The notes: generated by a model not told the origin, from the letters alone. Counted from the stretch's first letter, positions 26,873 to 36,429 are shown. The stretch is 64,000 nt of DNA from UM-FILTER-40-17 sp032251335 (GCA_032251335.1 JAVVDW010000001.1:241585-305584), one strand, 5' to 3'. Numbers and translations are program-made.

Positions 26873-28057
26873 ATGAATTTGCTATCTGAAAGAGTTAATA
26901 AATTGGCTACTTCAGCCACTTTGGCTATGGCAGCCAAAACACGCGAGCTGAAAGCCGAAGGTAAAGATATCATCGGATTGAGCTTGGGCGAACCCGATTT
27001 CAATCCGCCCGAGTTCATCAAGCAGGCAGCCATAGAAGCTATCGGACAAAACTACCACTCCTATTCCCCCGTTGATGGATATGCCGACTTAAAACAAGCC
27101 ATTTCAGACAAATTTAAACGAGACAACCACCTCGATTATACACCCAGCCAAATTGTGGTTTCAACCGGTGCCAAACAGTCTTTGGCTAACATTGCCATGG
27201 TCATGCTCAATCCGGGTGATGAAGTACTTTTGCCGGCTCCCTATTGGGTGAGTTATAGTGACATCGTAAAAATTGCAGAAGGTACCCCCGTTGAAATAAG
27301 AACCGGTATCGAGTCGGATTTTAAGGTAACACCCGCACAGTTGGAAGCAGCCATTACCCCCAAAACCAAACTCATGATTTTTAGTTCGCCATGCAACCCC
27401 ACAGGTTCGGTGTACAGCCAAAAAGAATTGGAAGGTTTGGCCGAAGTGTTAAGCAGACATCCCCAGATATTTGTGGTGTCTGATGAAATATACGAACACA
27501 TCAATTTTGTGGGAGGCCATTTTAGTTTTGCCTGCATACCCGATATGTACGACAGAACCGTTACGGTAAACGGTGTGTCAAAAGCTTTTGCTATGACCGG
27601 ATGGCGTATTGGCTATATAGGTGGCCCGGAATGGATCGCCAAAGCTTGTAACAAAATACAGGGACAAATTACTTCAGGCGCAAATAGCATTGCACAACGC
27701 GCCACAATTGCTGCGTTGAAAGCTCCTGTCAGTTCTATCCAATTTATGATTGATGCTTTCCGAGAAAGGCGAAACCTTATTTTAGAATTACTAGCCGAAA
27801 TACCGGGCATTAAAACCAATCAACCCGGCGGTGCCTTCTATGTTTTCCCGGATGTGTCTTCCTTTTTTGGCAAAACAATCAAAGGACATACCATTAAAAA
27901 TGCAGATGATTTTGCCATGTATTTGCTGGAAGAGGCCCATGTAGCAACCGTTACCGGCGCAGCTTTTGGCAGCGACAACTGTATCCGGATTTCTTATGCC
28001 GCATCTACAGACGAACTTAAAGAAGCCGTCCGCCGTATTAAAGATGCACTGACATAA
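26873..28057 (+). CDS. Class I aminotransferase, probably aspartate aminotransferase
   Basis: PLP enzyme of 394 residues in the Ib aspartate aminotransferase subgroup. Seen: LGEPDFNPPEFIK, SPCNPTGSVYS, VVSDEIYEHINF and NGVSKAFAMTGWRIGY with Lys237 as the Schiff-base lysine. The C-terminal FGSDNCIRISYAAS contains the Arg that binds the substrate carboxylate. It would exchange aspartate and oxaloacetate with glutamate and 2-oxoglutarate; some relatives are broad (aromatic or prephenate) enzymes, so the substrate is likely but not certain. Confidence 0.88.
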   Translation: MNLLSERVNKLATSATLAMAAKTRELKAEGKDIIGLSLGEPDFNPPEFIKQAAIEAIGQNYHSYSPVDGYADLKQAISDKFKRDNHLDYTPSQIVVSTGAKQSLANIAMVMLNPGDEVLLPAPYWVSYSDIVKIAEGTPVEIRTGIESDFKVTPAQLEAAITPKTKLMIFSSPCNPTGSVYSQKELEGLAEVLSRHPQIFVVSDEIYEHINFVGGHFSFACIPDMYDRTVTVNGVSKAFAMTGWRIGYIGGPEWIAKACNKIQGQITSGANSIAQRATIAALKAPVSSIQFMIDAFRERRNLILELLAEIPGIKTNQPGGAFYVFPDVSSFFGKTIKGHTIKNADDFAMYLLEEAHVATVTGAAFGSDNCIRISYAASTDELKEAVRRIKDALT

Positions 28058-28129
28058 GTCTTTATGAACAGTGTATTTTACAGAAATAACCTCAGTAAAA
28101 TACATTAAAAATAAAGTCTAAATCTTTGT

Positions 28130-28160
28130 TTTGCAAAATCATATTTTTTGCATAATTTTG
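28130..28160 (+). promoter_or_regulatory. Consensus promoter of rimP-nusA-infB
   Basis: TTTG (28130-28133), 19 bases, TAATTTTG (28153-28160): an exact match to the Bacteroidota promoter. It predicts a start near 28165 and a leader of about 55 bases that contains the hairpin at 28184-28210. Confidence 0.78.
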
Positions 28161-28183
28161 CACTGTCAAAAACGAATAACGCT

Positions 28184-28210
28184 GAGGGGACCTTTAAAGT
28201 CCCCTCTTTT
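28184..28210 (+). terminator. Leader hairpin with T-tail ahead of rimP (possible attenuator)
   Basis: Perfect 8-bp stem GAGGGGAC / GTCCCCTC with a 7-base loop, followed by TTTT, placed between the promoter and the rimP ATG (28219). It has the form of an intrinsic terminator inside the leader of an operon that encodes NusA, which suggests feedback by premature termination. Confidence 0.6.
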
Positions 28211-28218
28211 ATTACAGT

Positions 28219-28683
28219 ATGCTGAAACAACGGGTAGAAACTTTATTGAATGCTTTTCTCGATTCTCGAACAGATTTGTTTTTGATTGAATGGAACCTAT
28301 CCGATTCGGGTCACATACGCGTTATTTTGGATGGCGATCAGGGTGTAACTTTGCAAGACTGTATTGATGCAAGCCGGCAAATTGAACACAACCTGAACGA
28401 AGATGACGATTTTTCGCTTGAAGTAACCTCAGCGGGAGCCACATCGCCACTTATATTGCCCAGGCAATATAAAAAAAACAAAGGACGTGATTTGGAATTG
28501 ACATTGCTGTCCGGCAATCATTTGACAGGAAAATTGATTGAAGCAGATGAAAACGAAGTCACAATATTGTCGAAAGTAAGAGAACCCAAGCCTTTGGGCA
28601 AAGGAAAAATAACAGTTGAAAAAGAAACGAGCATACCTTTTTCGGAGATAGCAAAATCAACGGTGAAGCTCAATTTTAAATAG
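28219..28683 (+). CDS. rimP: Ribosome maturation factor RimP
   Basis: 154-residue protein needed for 30S subunit maturation. The N-terminal alpha/beta domain has the family pattern VTLQDCIDASRQIEHNLNED followed by FSLEVTSAGATSPL, close to the usual LEVSSPG motif; the C-terminal SH3-like domain follows (GRDLELTLLSGNHLTGKLIE). Position directly before nusA and infB is the widely conserved order. It starts 11 bases before the end of a leader hairpin's T-tail region, so its expression may be controlled by that hairpin. Confidence 0.93.
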   Translation: MLKQRVETLLNAFLDSRTDLFLIEWNLSDSGHIRVILDGDQGVTLQDCIDASRQIEHNLNEDDDFSLEVTSAGATSPLILPRQYKKNKGRDLELTLLSGNHLTGKLIEADENEVTILSKVREPKPLGKGKITVEKETSIPFSEIAKSTVKLNFK

Positions 28684-28694
28684 CAAATTGAATT

Positions 28695-29927
28695 ATGGAA
28701 AATTTAGATCTGATTGAATCATTTTCTGAGTTTAAAGACGATAAACTCATTGACCGTGTGACGCTTATGGCTATTTTGGAAGAAGTTTTCAGAAATGCTT
28801 TGAAGAAAAAATTTGGTTCTGACGACAATTTTGACATCATTATCAACCCCGACAAGGGTGATATGGAAATCTGGAGAAACCGCATAGTGGTAGCCGATGG
28901 AGAGGTTGAAGACCCTAATCAGGAAATTTCGCTCACAGATGCCAGAAAAATCGAACCCGATTTTGAGGTAGGGGAAGATGTATCGGAAGAAGTTAAAATA
29001 GTTGATTTGGGACGTAGGGCCATCCTGTCATTGCGCCAAAATCTTATTTCCAAAATACACGAACACGACAACAGCAATACGCTCAAACAATTCAGTGATT
29101 TGATTGGCGAAATATACACCGCCGAAGTACATCACATTCGTCACAGAATGGTCATTATGCTCGACGACGAAGGCAACGAGATTGTTTTACCAAAAGAAAA
29201 ACAAATACCGTCCGATTTTTTCAGAAAAGGCGATAGCGTTCGTGGCATCATAGAATCTGTAGAACTCAAAGGAAACAAACCTTCTATAGTGATGTCCAGA
29301 ACATCACCCAAGTTTTTAGAAAAACTGTTCGAACAAGAAATCCCTGAAGTTTTTGACGGGCTTATCAATGTAAAAAAAGTAGTACGAATTCCCGGAGAAA
29401 AAGCAAAAGTTGCGGTTGATTCTTATGATGACCGCATTGATCCGGTAGGAGCTTGTGTAGGCATGAAAGGCTCCAGAATTCACGGCATTGTTCGAGAGCT
29501 GGGAAATGAAAACATCGATGTGATCAATTTCACAAATAACATTCAATTATTCATCACACGTGCCTTGAGTCCTGCTAAAGTAACTTCTGTGAAGTTAAAC
29601 GAGCAAACCAAACGTGCCGAGGTGGTTTTGCGTCCGGAGGAAGTTTCAAAAGCCATCGGTCGTAGTGGGCACAACATCCGATTGGCAGGATTGCTCACAG
29701 GCTATGAAATAGATGTGTACCGAGAGGGCGCAGAAGAAGATGTGGAATTGGCAGAATTCTCAGACGAAATCGATTCTTGGATCATAGATGAATTCAAAAA
29801 AGTTGGTTTAGATACGGCCAAGAGTATTTTAGAACAAGACGTAGAAGACTTGGTCAAAAGAACAGATTTAGAAGAAGAAACAATAAAAGAAGTAGTCCGA
29901 ATTCTTAGAGAAGAATTTGAGGAATAA
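28695..29927 (+). CDS. nusA: Transcription termination/antitermination factor NusA
   Basis: RNA-polymerase-binding factor that modulates pausing, termination and antitermination. The 410 residues hold the N-terminal polymerase-binding domain (to about 130), an S1 domain (IYTAEVHHIRHRMVIML, to about 200) and two KH domains, the first with DPVGACVGMKGSRI and the second with VVLRPEEVSKAIGRSGHNIRLA. The C-terminal acidic repeats of E. coli NusA are absent, as in most other phyla. Eleven bases after rimP and 48 before infB. Confidence 0.95.
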   Translation: MENLDLIESFSEFKDDKLIDRVTLMAILEEVFRNALKKKFGSDDNFDIIINPDKGDMEIWRNRIVVADGEVEDPNQEISLTDARKIEPDFEVGEDVSEEVKIVDLGRRAILSLRQNLISKIHEHDNSNTLKQFSDLIGEIYTAEVHHIRHRMVIMLDDEGNEIVLPKEKQIPSDFFRKGDSVRGIIESVELKGNKPSIVMSRTSPKFLEKLFEQEIPEVFDGLINVKKVVRIPGEKAKVAVDSYDDRIDPVGACVGMKGSRIHGIVRELGNENIDVINFTNNIQLFITRALSPAKVTSVKLNEQTKRAEVVLRPEEVSKAIGRSGHNIRLAGLLTGYEIDVYREGAEEDVELAEFSDEIDSWIIDEFKKVGLDTAKSILEQDVEDLVKRTDLEEETIKEVVRILREEFEE

Positions 29928-29975
29928 CAATTTTGAAATGACTACTTTTGCGACTTAGAAAAATTAATTTATAAT

Positions 29976-32753
29976 ATGGCAGACGAAAATACGGTAAGGA
30001 TAAACAAGGTTTTACGAGAATTGAACATCTCTTTAGACCGTGCCGTTGAATTTCTCAACAGCAAAGGGTTTGAAGTAGAGCACAGACCTACTGCCAAAAT
30101 CTCAACAGCTGTCTATCAGGTGTTGCTTGATGAATTCCAAACCGACCGCCAGAAAAAAGAAGCCTCTTTGGAAATATCCGAAGAGAAAAGACGCGAAAAA
30201 GAGGCATTGCGTTTGCAGCAAGAAAAGGAACAAGAAGAAAAGCGCATTGCTCAAGAAAAACACGATGAAGTCATCCGAGCAAAATCTTCGTTGCAAGGTT
30301 TGAAAACGATCGGAAAAATTGATTTGAACCCCAAACCGACACCTCCGGCCGAAACAGAAGCAAAAACCGAAAAACCTCCGGTAGAAAAGCCGGCAGCGGA
30401 GAAAGACATAGAAAAATCGGAATCGCCTAAAGTTGAAAAAACACAGGAAGCACCACAAGAAAAACCGTTAGAGCTAAAAAAACGTGTAGCCACTCCTGAG
30501 AAAAAAGAAGAAAAAACCGAAACAGAAAAACCTGTTTCATCTGAAAATAAACCGGAAACGACTCAAACCGAAGATAAAGATACGGAGTCCACAATTGAGG
30601 TTACGACCTTGCAAACACAGTACACCAAACTCAGTGGCCCTAAAAAGACAGGCGAAACCATAGATTTGTCGCAGTTCAACAGACCCAAAAAGAAAAAAGA
30701 AGCCGAGGCAAAACCTGCCGACAAAAACAAAGCCAACGAAGACAGATCGCGTAAACGCAGAAGAAAACGCATAAGCAAAGAGGGCGCCGGTGCCGGACAA
30801 AAACCCGGAGAGATCAAGAAAAATCCTAAAGTTTTAAAAGAAGAACCAAAGGAAGAAGACATCCAAAAGCAAGTTCGCGAAACTTTGGAAAAACTTCAAG
30901 GTAAAGGCAACAAATCTAAAGCTGCCAAATACAGAAGAGACAAAAGAGATACACACCGTTCAAAATCGGAAGATGATCTTAAACAACAAGAACTTGAAGA
31001 GAAAATCTTAAAAGTTACAGAATTTGTCACGGTTGGAGAAGTAGCCAACATGATGGATGTGCCCACTACGGAAGTGATTTCTGCTTGTATGTCTCTCGGA
31101 TTGATGGTCACCATGAATCAGCGATTAGACGCGGAAACCCTTTCCGTATTGGCAGATGAATTTGGCTACGAAGTCGAGTTTGTAACAGCCGACTTAGAAG
31201 AATCCAAAGACGAGGAACAAGACCAACCCGAAGATTTGGTACCCCGTGCACCCATAGTCACTGTGATGGGTCACGTAGATCATGGAAAAACATCCTTGCT
31301 CGATTATATCCGCAAAGAAAATGTTATTGCCGGTGAGTCCGGCGGCATCACGCAGCACATTGGTGCTTATGCCGTAGAACTGGACGGCGGACAAAAAATT
31401 ACCTTCCTAGATACTCCGGGCCACGAAGCTTTTACAGCTATGCGAGCCAGAGGAGCTCAGGTAACAGACATAGCCGTAATTGTAGTAGCGGCAGACGACG
31501 ACGTGATGCCACAGACCAAAGAAGCCATTAGCCATGCACAAGCTGCCGGTGTTCCTATTGTTTTTGCCATCAACAAAATAGATAAACCCGACGCAAATCC
31601 TGAAAAAATCAAAGAAAAACTAGCCGGTATGAATTTGCTGGTAGAGTCTTGGGGAGGGAAAATACAATCTCACGATATTTCAGCTAAAACCGGCTTGGGC
31701 GTATCTGAATTGTTAGAAAAAGTTTTGCTCGAAGCTGAAATATTAGAACTGAAAGCCAACCCAAAACGCAATGCCGCAGGAACAGTCGTAGAAGCACAAC
31801 TAGACAAAGGCCGTGGTTACGTATCTACTATTTTGGTACAAAAAGGCACGCTCCGAATTGGAGATTACCTCCTAGCCGGGATGCACAGTGGCAAAATAAA
31901 AGCCATGTTTGACGAACGCGGCAATCCTATCAAAGTGGCCGGACCATCAACGCCTATATCTGTACTCGGATTGGACGGTGCACCACAAGCAGGCGACAAG
32001 TTTTCTGTTTATAACGACGAAAAAGAAGCCAAACAAGTGGCCGCAAAACGCACCCAACTCTACCGAGAACAATCGGTGCGTACACAACGCCATATTACAT
32101 TAGACGAGATCGGACGCCGTATTGCCTTGGGTCAATTTAAAGAGCTTAACATCATCGTAAAAGGTGATGTGGACGGTTCGGTAGAGGCATTGACGGAATC
32201 TTTCCAAAAACTGAGTACCGAAGAGATTCAAATCAAAATTATTCACAAAGGTGTTGGGCCTATTACAGAGTCGGATGTGTTGTTGGCATCAGCTTCTGAC
32301 GCTATCATCATCGGCTTCAACGTTAGACCTGCCGGAAACGCTCGAACCTTGGCAGACAAGGAAGAAATTGACATTCGGAATTACTCCATTATCTACGATG
32401 CCATCAACGACTTGAAAGATGCCATGGAAGGCATGCTTTCACCTGTATTCAAGGAAGAGATTACAGGGAATGCTGAAATCCGAGAAACCTTTAAAATATC
32501 AAAAATTGGCACCATTGCCGGCTGTATGGTTACGGATGGTAAAATTTTCAGAAACTCAAAAATTCGAATTATTCGCGAGGGTGTAGTCGTGTTTACGGGC
32601 GAACTCAGCTCTCTCAAACGCTTTAAAGACGATGTAAAAGAAGTTTCCAAGGGATATGATTGTGGTATTCAAATCAAAAACTACAACGACATTTTTGAAG
32701 GCGATATCATAGAAGCCTACCAAGATGTAGAAGTCAAAAAGAAATTGAAATAA
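29976..32753 (+). CDS. infB: Translation initiation factor IF-2
   Basis: GTPase that brings fMet-tRNA to the 30S subunit and promotes subunit joining. The 925-residue chain has an IF2-N domain (INKVLRELNISLDRAVEFLNSKG), a long charged linker rich in Lys, Glu and Pro (about residues 60-350), a second IF2-N-like domain (VANMMDVPTTEVISACMSLG), and the G domain with GHVDHGKTS, DTPGH and NKIDKP, followed by the beta-barrel and tRNA-binding domains. The long linker is low-complexity and likely disordered. Its stop is 5 bases from the end of the convergent barrel gene. Confidence 0.96.
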   Translation: MADENTVRINKVLRELNISLDRAVEFLNSKGFEVEHRPTAKISTAVYQVLLDEFQTDRQKKEASLEISEEKRREKEALRLQQEKEQEEKRIAQEKHDEVIRAKSSLQGLKTIGKIDLNPKPTPPAETEAKTEKPPVEKPAAEKDIEKSESPKVEKTQEAPQEKPLELKKRVATPEKKEEKTETEKPVSSENKPETTQTEDKDTESTIEVTTLQTQYTKLSGPKKTGETIDLSQFNRPKKKKEAEAKPADKNKANEDRSRKRRRKRISKEGAGAGQKPGEIKKNPKVLKEEPKEEDIQKQVRETLEKLQGKGNKSKAAKYRRDKRDTHRSKSEDDLKQQELEEKILKVTEFVTVGEVANMMDVPTTEVISACMSLGLMVTMNQRLDAETLSVLADEFGYEVEFVTADLEESKDEEQDQPEDLVPRAPIVTVMGHVDHGKTSLLDYIRKENVIAGESGGITQHIGAYAVELDGGQKITFLDTPGHEAFTAMRARGAQVTDIAVIVVAADDDVMPQTKEAISHAQAAGVPIVFAINKIDKPDANPEKIKEKLAGMNLLVESWGGKIQSHDISAKTGLGVSELLEKVLLEAEILELKANPKRNAAGTVVEAQLDKGRGYVSTILVQKGTLRIGDYLLAGMHSGKIKAMFDERGNPIKVAGPSTPISVLGLDGAPQAGDKFSVYNDEKEAKQVAAKRTQLYREQSVRTQRHITLDEIGRRIALGQFKELNIIVKGDVDGSVEALTESFQKLSTEEIQIKIIHKGVGPITESDVLLASASDAIIIGFNVRPAGNARTLADKEEIDIRNYSIIYDAINDLKDAMEGMLSPVFKEEITGNAEIRETFKISKIGTIAGCMVTDGKIFRNSKIRIIREGVVVFTGELSSLKRFKDDVKEVSKGYDCGIQIKNYNDIFEGDIIEAYQDVEVKKKLK

Positions 32754-32758
32754 TAAAT

Positions 32759-35368
32759 CTAAAAAACGTACTTAAGGCTCAAAACAGCACTTAAAGGTCT
32801 CACAAACGTGCTGTTTCTGCTTATGGTAGATGCATTTTCACTAAAAAGTGAGAATCGTCTTTCATCAGTAAAGTTTTTAAGCTTGAACTGTATCTCTAAT
32901 GGAAATTTCTCAGGCTTGTAAGTGGCTTGGATATCACCGAGGTAGAAATAAGTGCCTCCGGTATTAAAATCATACAAGTTATTTTGAATTTGTACTTTCA
33001 GTTTATTAGTTATAGGAATCAAATTCAAGTTGAAAAATCCGCTAGAGAAATGGTTAGAAGAGTTGGTAACCTCATTCATTTGAATGTTGCTATCACTAAA
33101 TACTTGATTTTTAAACGTGAAACCTGTAAAGAAATTAAACCATCCATCGTAAGCTGTCTTGGTTTCAAACCGAATTGAAAAAACATTTGATTCGTTTCTA
33201 AAAACATCTTCATTTGATGCGTAAATGGTTTTGCTGTAGGCATGTGACGGCACAATCCTGAAATTTTGGGTGAGACCACTCACATATTTTGAAATCTCAA
33301 ATGAAGTACTTACCGAGTAATCATCCGCATCAAAAGGCAAGACACCACTGACAAAAAAATTATCTTCTGCCGAAAAAACCGGGATGAAGTTTAAAGGTGT
33401 ATAGCTGGCTTGAAATTGAATCCCTAAATCAACAGACCCTGATTTCAAACTGTGGTTTAAACTTGTTTTAAAAACGTTGGCGGTAGAAAAAAACTGCTTA
33501 GAACTAGGCAAAGAGCTATTGATAAAAGATTGAAAACCTGTTGAAATAGAACCATTTATCCAATACTTATTGTCAACAAAAACCAATTCTCTGTATAAAT
33601 GGGCATCAAAATTTGTATAAATATTTTTCCATTTGTAACGTAGGTTTGGAAGCACTACAAATTTATTTTGTAGGTTATTGCCTGTTAAAAAAGTGTTTTT
33701 CAATCCGGCTTCAAAAATACGTGTGCCCACAACTTTTGTCCATTTGCCTACAATAGAAAAATTGTAAAATTTGTTTTTAAAATCCGATCGACTTGTATTG
33801 TTTGCAATGTTGTCGGTGTTGTGGTAGTCAAATTGTGTGGCAAATTCAAAAATGTCGTGCGATCCTTTTCTCTGTATTACACCTGATGTATTGTTAAAAT
33901 GTGTATTTTTTGAGAAGTATTCCTGCTCAAAAAAATTTATTTCCCCAACAGTTTCCGGTGTAAAGATAGATTCCCCTGCCAAAGTAAAGACATCCGTCAA
34001 TTCACTATGTTTAAAGCTATTATAGGAATAAATTAAATATTTACTTGAAGGTTTTATAAAAATATCTGATTTTATAAACAAATCATTTTCTCCCAATTCA
34101 TTTTCAAAAACAGTTTCGTTGAGGTTGAGCAACGATATTTCATCAAAACTTTTACGGTTAAACAAAAGTTGATTTTCCAATCTAAATTTGTCAGACAATT
34201 TAAAATTGTGATTTAGGCTTAAGCCCCAATTACTCGGTGTACTTTCTTCTTCTTTCGTGTTGACAAATAAAGTTTGTTCGGTTCCGTTTTTTATCAAAAA
34301 AAAGTCTGCTTTGTTTTGGCTCAGTACATCTTTATAAAGAAATGAATTTAGTAAAAATTCACTTTTTCCCGATTTAAACTGTAAATTATCGCTTACAAAA
34401 AACTCTTCATTCTCGGATAAATTTTGATTGTAATTCATTGACAACACAGGATTTATTTTCGATAAAAAATCTCGTGAAACATTGTAAAACAGACTTTTAA
34501 CGTGTCGATCATTTACGGTAGTTTGTTCCAAAGCAAATTGTTGTCCAAAAGAAAAATCACCTAGGTTGTTGGTCGTTGATGTAAGCAAATTTTTTGATGT
34601 TTCACTTAAAAAAAGAAGGTTTCCACTTCCTACATACCTGTCTTGATAACCTCCTCCTGCCGAAATACTACCCGAATAAATGCCTTTTTCTTCACTATTG
34701 GTTTTAATATTCAATGCTATAGCGTCTGAACGTTTAAACTGTTTAAGGAAGGAATTTTCTTCAAAACCGTCTATAAGCTGTACTTCCTGCGCTATTTTTT
34801 CGGAGATATTTTTAGAAAAAATTTGATAATTGTTTCCTGTCAGGTTATCACCATCAATCAAAATGGTTGAAATAGGCTTGTTTTGATAGCTTATTCTGCC
34901 GGTATTTATATCAATGGAAACTCCGGGGATGCGAGAAATAAGGTCTTCCACAGTGGTTACGTTCTGATTGCGCAAACTGTCGGCCTTGTATGTAAGGGTA
35001 TCTAATGAATTGTACAATCTTTCGGGTGCTTTTACCACCACTTCCTCTAAGTAGGTGACCGGTTTTTCTGTCGGTGAAAGTTGCACACTAAAAGTAAAAG
35101 CGGTAAGTGACTCAAAATCAATTCTGAAGTCATCAAAACCCAATTTACTCAATACCAAATAATGTACATCCTTTGGCGAAGACTTAGCCGTAAAATTGCC
35201 GTCGATATCAGTTTGTGTAAATTCTTTCAACTGATTGTCTACTCCATAAAGTTTTATGATTACAGATGAAAGGGGTTGGTTGTCGTGATCATAAACCTTT
35301 CCCGAAATAGATTGAGCAAAAGACCCTAAGCCGTTCATCGCCATCAAGAGAAGCAAAATAAACCGCAT
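32759..35368 (-). CDS. Outer-membrane beta-barrel protein with CarboxypepD_reg and plug domains
   Basis: 869-residue exported protein. Signal peptide (MRFILLLLMAMNGLGSFAQ), then a CarboxypepD_reg-like domain (about 20-100, SISGKVYDHDNQPLSSVII), a plug-like region (about 120-215: LTYKADSLRNQNVTTVEDL, SRIPGVSIDINTGRISYQ, ILIDGDNLTG) and a large barrel ending in LKYVF with terminal Phe. It is TonB-receptor-like, but the plug and barrel are of the diverged type often found beside GLPGLI proteins. It follows the GLPGLI gene by 14 bases. Substrate or export role unknown. No terminator fits in the 5 bases before infB's end. Confidence 0.8.
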   Translation of the reverse strand: MRFILLLLMAMNGLGSFAQSISGKVYDHDNQPLSSVIIKLYGVDNQLKEFTQTDIDGNFTAKSSPKDVHYLVLSKLGFDDFRIDFESLTAFTFSVQLSPTEKPVTYLEEVVVKAPERLYNSLDTLTYKADSLRNQNVTTVEDLISRIPGVSIDINTGRISYQNKPISTILIDGDNLTGNNYQIFSKNISEKIAQEVQLIDGFEENSFLKQFKRSDAIALNIKTNSEEKGIYSGSISAGGGYQDRYVGSGNLLFLSETSKNLLTSTTNNLGDFSFGQQFALEQTTVNDRHVKSLFYNVSRDFLSKINPVLSMNYNQNLSENEEFFVSDNLQFKSGKSEFLLNSFLYKDVLSQNKADFFLIKNGTEQTLFVNTKEEESTPSNWGLSLNHNFKLSDKFRLENQLLFNRKSFDEISLLNLNETVFENELGENDLFIKSDIFIKPSSKYLIYSYNSFKHSELTDVFTLAGESIFTPETVGEINFFEQEYFSKNTHFNNTSGVIQRKGSHDIFEFATQFDYHNTDNIANNTSRSDFKNKFYNFSIVGKWTKVVGTRIFEAGLKNTFLTGNNLQNKFVVLPNLRYKWKNIYTNFDAHLYRELVFVDNKYWINGSISTGFQSFINSSLPSSKQFFSTANVFKTSLNHSLKSGSVDLGIQFQASYTPLNFIPVFSAEDNFFVSGVLPFDADDYSVSTSFEISKYVSGLTQNFRIVPSHAYSKTIYASNEDVFRNESNVFSIRFETKTAYDGWFNFFTGFTFKNQVFSDSNIQMNEVTNSSNHFSSGFFNLNLIPITNKLKVQIQNNLYDFNTGGTYFYLGDIQATYKPEKFPLEIQFKLKNFTDERRFSLFSENASTISRNSTFVRPLSAVLSLKYVF

Positions 35369-35382
35369 TTTTTAAATTCAAG

Positions 35383-36147
35383 TTAGTTTTCGGTAAGCTC
35401 TATAGGATTTCGTGGCGGCACTTTTACTTCAATTTCAATATTTGATGCAGCCTGAGATTCTTTTTTTATTTTTTCATACTCGATATGATCCGCTATTAAA
35501 AACTTTTGTATGGGCAAAAACTGTCCGTCCTCCCTAAATTTCACTTCTTCAGAAAAAGGATTGGCCGGAATTTCAATGTTTTTTATGGTAAAAAAATAAT
35601 CTTTGTCTGTGTCATAAACTTCTAAGATCAAACCGGGCAAACCGTTAAATTTCCATGGACCGTCGCTTATGGGAATCTCCTCTGAAAACCATGCTTCATA
35701 GCTTCTGCCTCTAAAGCGGGTAGTTGCATTTTTCACTTTATAGTTGGCTATCGTCTTCTCTTTGTTGCCCAATGTCCAATTGAATTTAGGGAGTGCTTCA
35801 TAGCTTCGGTAAACGGTCGTCAATACCAGCTCTCTTATTTTCAAAGTATCGGAAGCAAAATTCTTTAAGACCATATTTCCATTCGCTTCAAGCAACATGA
35901 CATCCTCTCCCTTATCGCAAGTGACCATACGGTGATCATCGCCTTTTGCATACACAAACAAAGAATGTGTAGGGTTTAAATACAATACTGCAGTAGTATC
36001 AGTCAGCGTGCATTTTCGCGGGTTGCTGTAAATTACATAACTCACTTTACCAATGAGTTTATCCTCAACTTTTTTTGGATAGTTTTGCGAATGGGTCGGA
36101 TATCCCCAAAACATAAGTAAACTCAAAACAGATAAGAATCTATTCAT
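35383..36147 (-). CDS. GLPGLI family exported protein
   Basis: 254 residues with a Sec signal peptide (to about residue 20, ending THSQ). The family signature is intact: EIPISDGPWKFNGLPGLIL, with GLPGLI at residues 169-174, preceded by the AWFSEEIPI strand. The family is restricted to Bacteroidota and its biochemical role is, to my knowledge, not established. It is the middle gene of a three-gene minus-strand cassette: a small Cys-containing peptide upstream (41-base gap) and a large outer-membrane barrel downstream (14-base gap). A joint surface function is inferred from context. Confidence 0.85.
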   Translation of the reverse strand: MNRFLSVLSLLMFWGYPTHSQNYPKKVEDKLIGKVSYVIYSNPRKCTLTDTTAVLYLNPTHSLFVYAKGDDHRMVTCDKGEDVMLLEANGNMVLKNFASDTLKIRELVLTTVYRSYEALPKFNWTLGNKEKTIANYKVKNATTRFRGRSYEAWFSEEIPISDGPWKFNGLPGLILEVYDTDKDYFFTIKNIEIPANPFSEEVKFREDGQFLPIQKFLIADHIEYEKIKKESQAASNIEIEVKVPPRNPIELTEN

Positions 36148-36188
36148 AACGGTATTTTTTATACAAGTTAATCAGAAAAATTATATAG

Positions 36189-36377
36189 TCAAACTGAACA
36201 ACTTGAAAGACCACAATTGGCTTCACAATCAAAAAATAAATTCATATTATCGGAATAAATCGGAAAATTTTCGTAATGACTATAAAGTAGCGTTTGCTTT
36301 GATTCTTCCTTACCGAAAGAGGAGAGTGCAATTACAATCAGTGCAGCAGCACAGGTGAAAAAAAATGACTTTTTCAT
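36189..36377 (-). CDS. Small exported Cys-containing peptide (NVEALA-like layout)
   Basis: 62 residues: basic start, hydrophobic core (FFFTCAAALIVIALSSFG) and a mature part of about 40 residues ending DCEANCGLSSCSV with Cys51, Cys55 and Cys60. This layout (short signal, a Ser-Asp/Asn-Leu segment, then a few C-terminal cysteines) recalls the NVEALA-type peptides of Bacteroidota, but the NVEALA motif itself is not present and I cannot assign it to a family. The gene leads the GLPGLI/barrel cassette. The Cys residues could form disulfides or be modified; no modifying enzyme is next to it. Confidence 0.6.
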   Translation of the reverse strand: MKKSFFFTCAAALIVIALSSFGKEESKQTLLYSHYENFPIYSDNMNLFFDCEANCGLSSCSV

Positions 36378-36429
36378 GGTTAAAAATATTTAAGTTAAAC
36401 AATTGATAAAAAACCCGGGCACAACAAAG

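Noticed and set aside
29976..31050. Lys/Glu/Pro-rich stretch of infB as a separate repeat gene
   Set aside because: It is continuous with the IF-2 frame and is the usual disordered linker of this protein.
32782..32816. 9-bp hairpin as infB terminator
   Set aside because: It has no T-run after it and lies in the coding sequence of the convergent barrel gene, so chance is likely.
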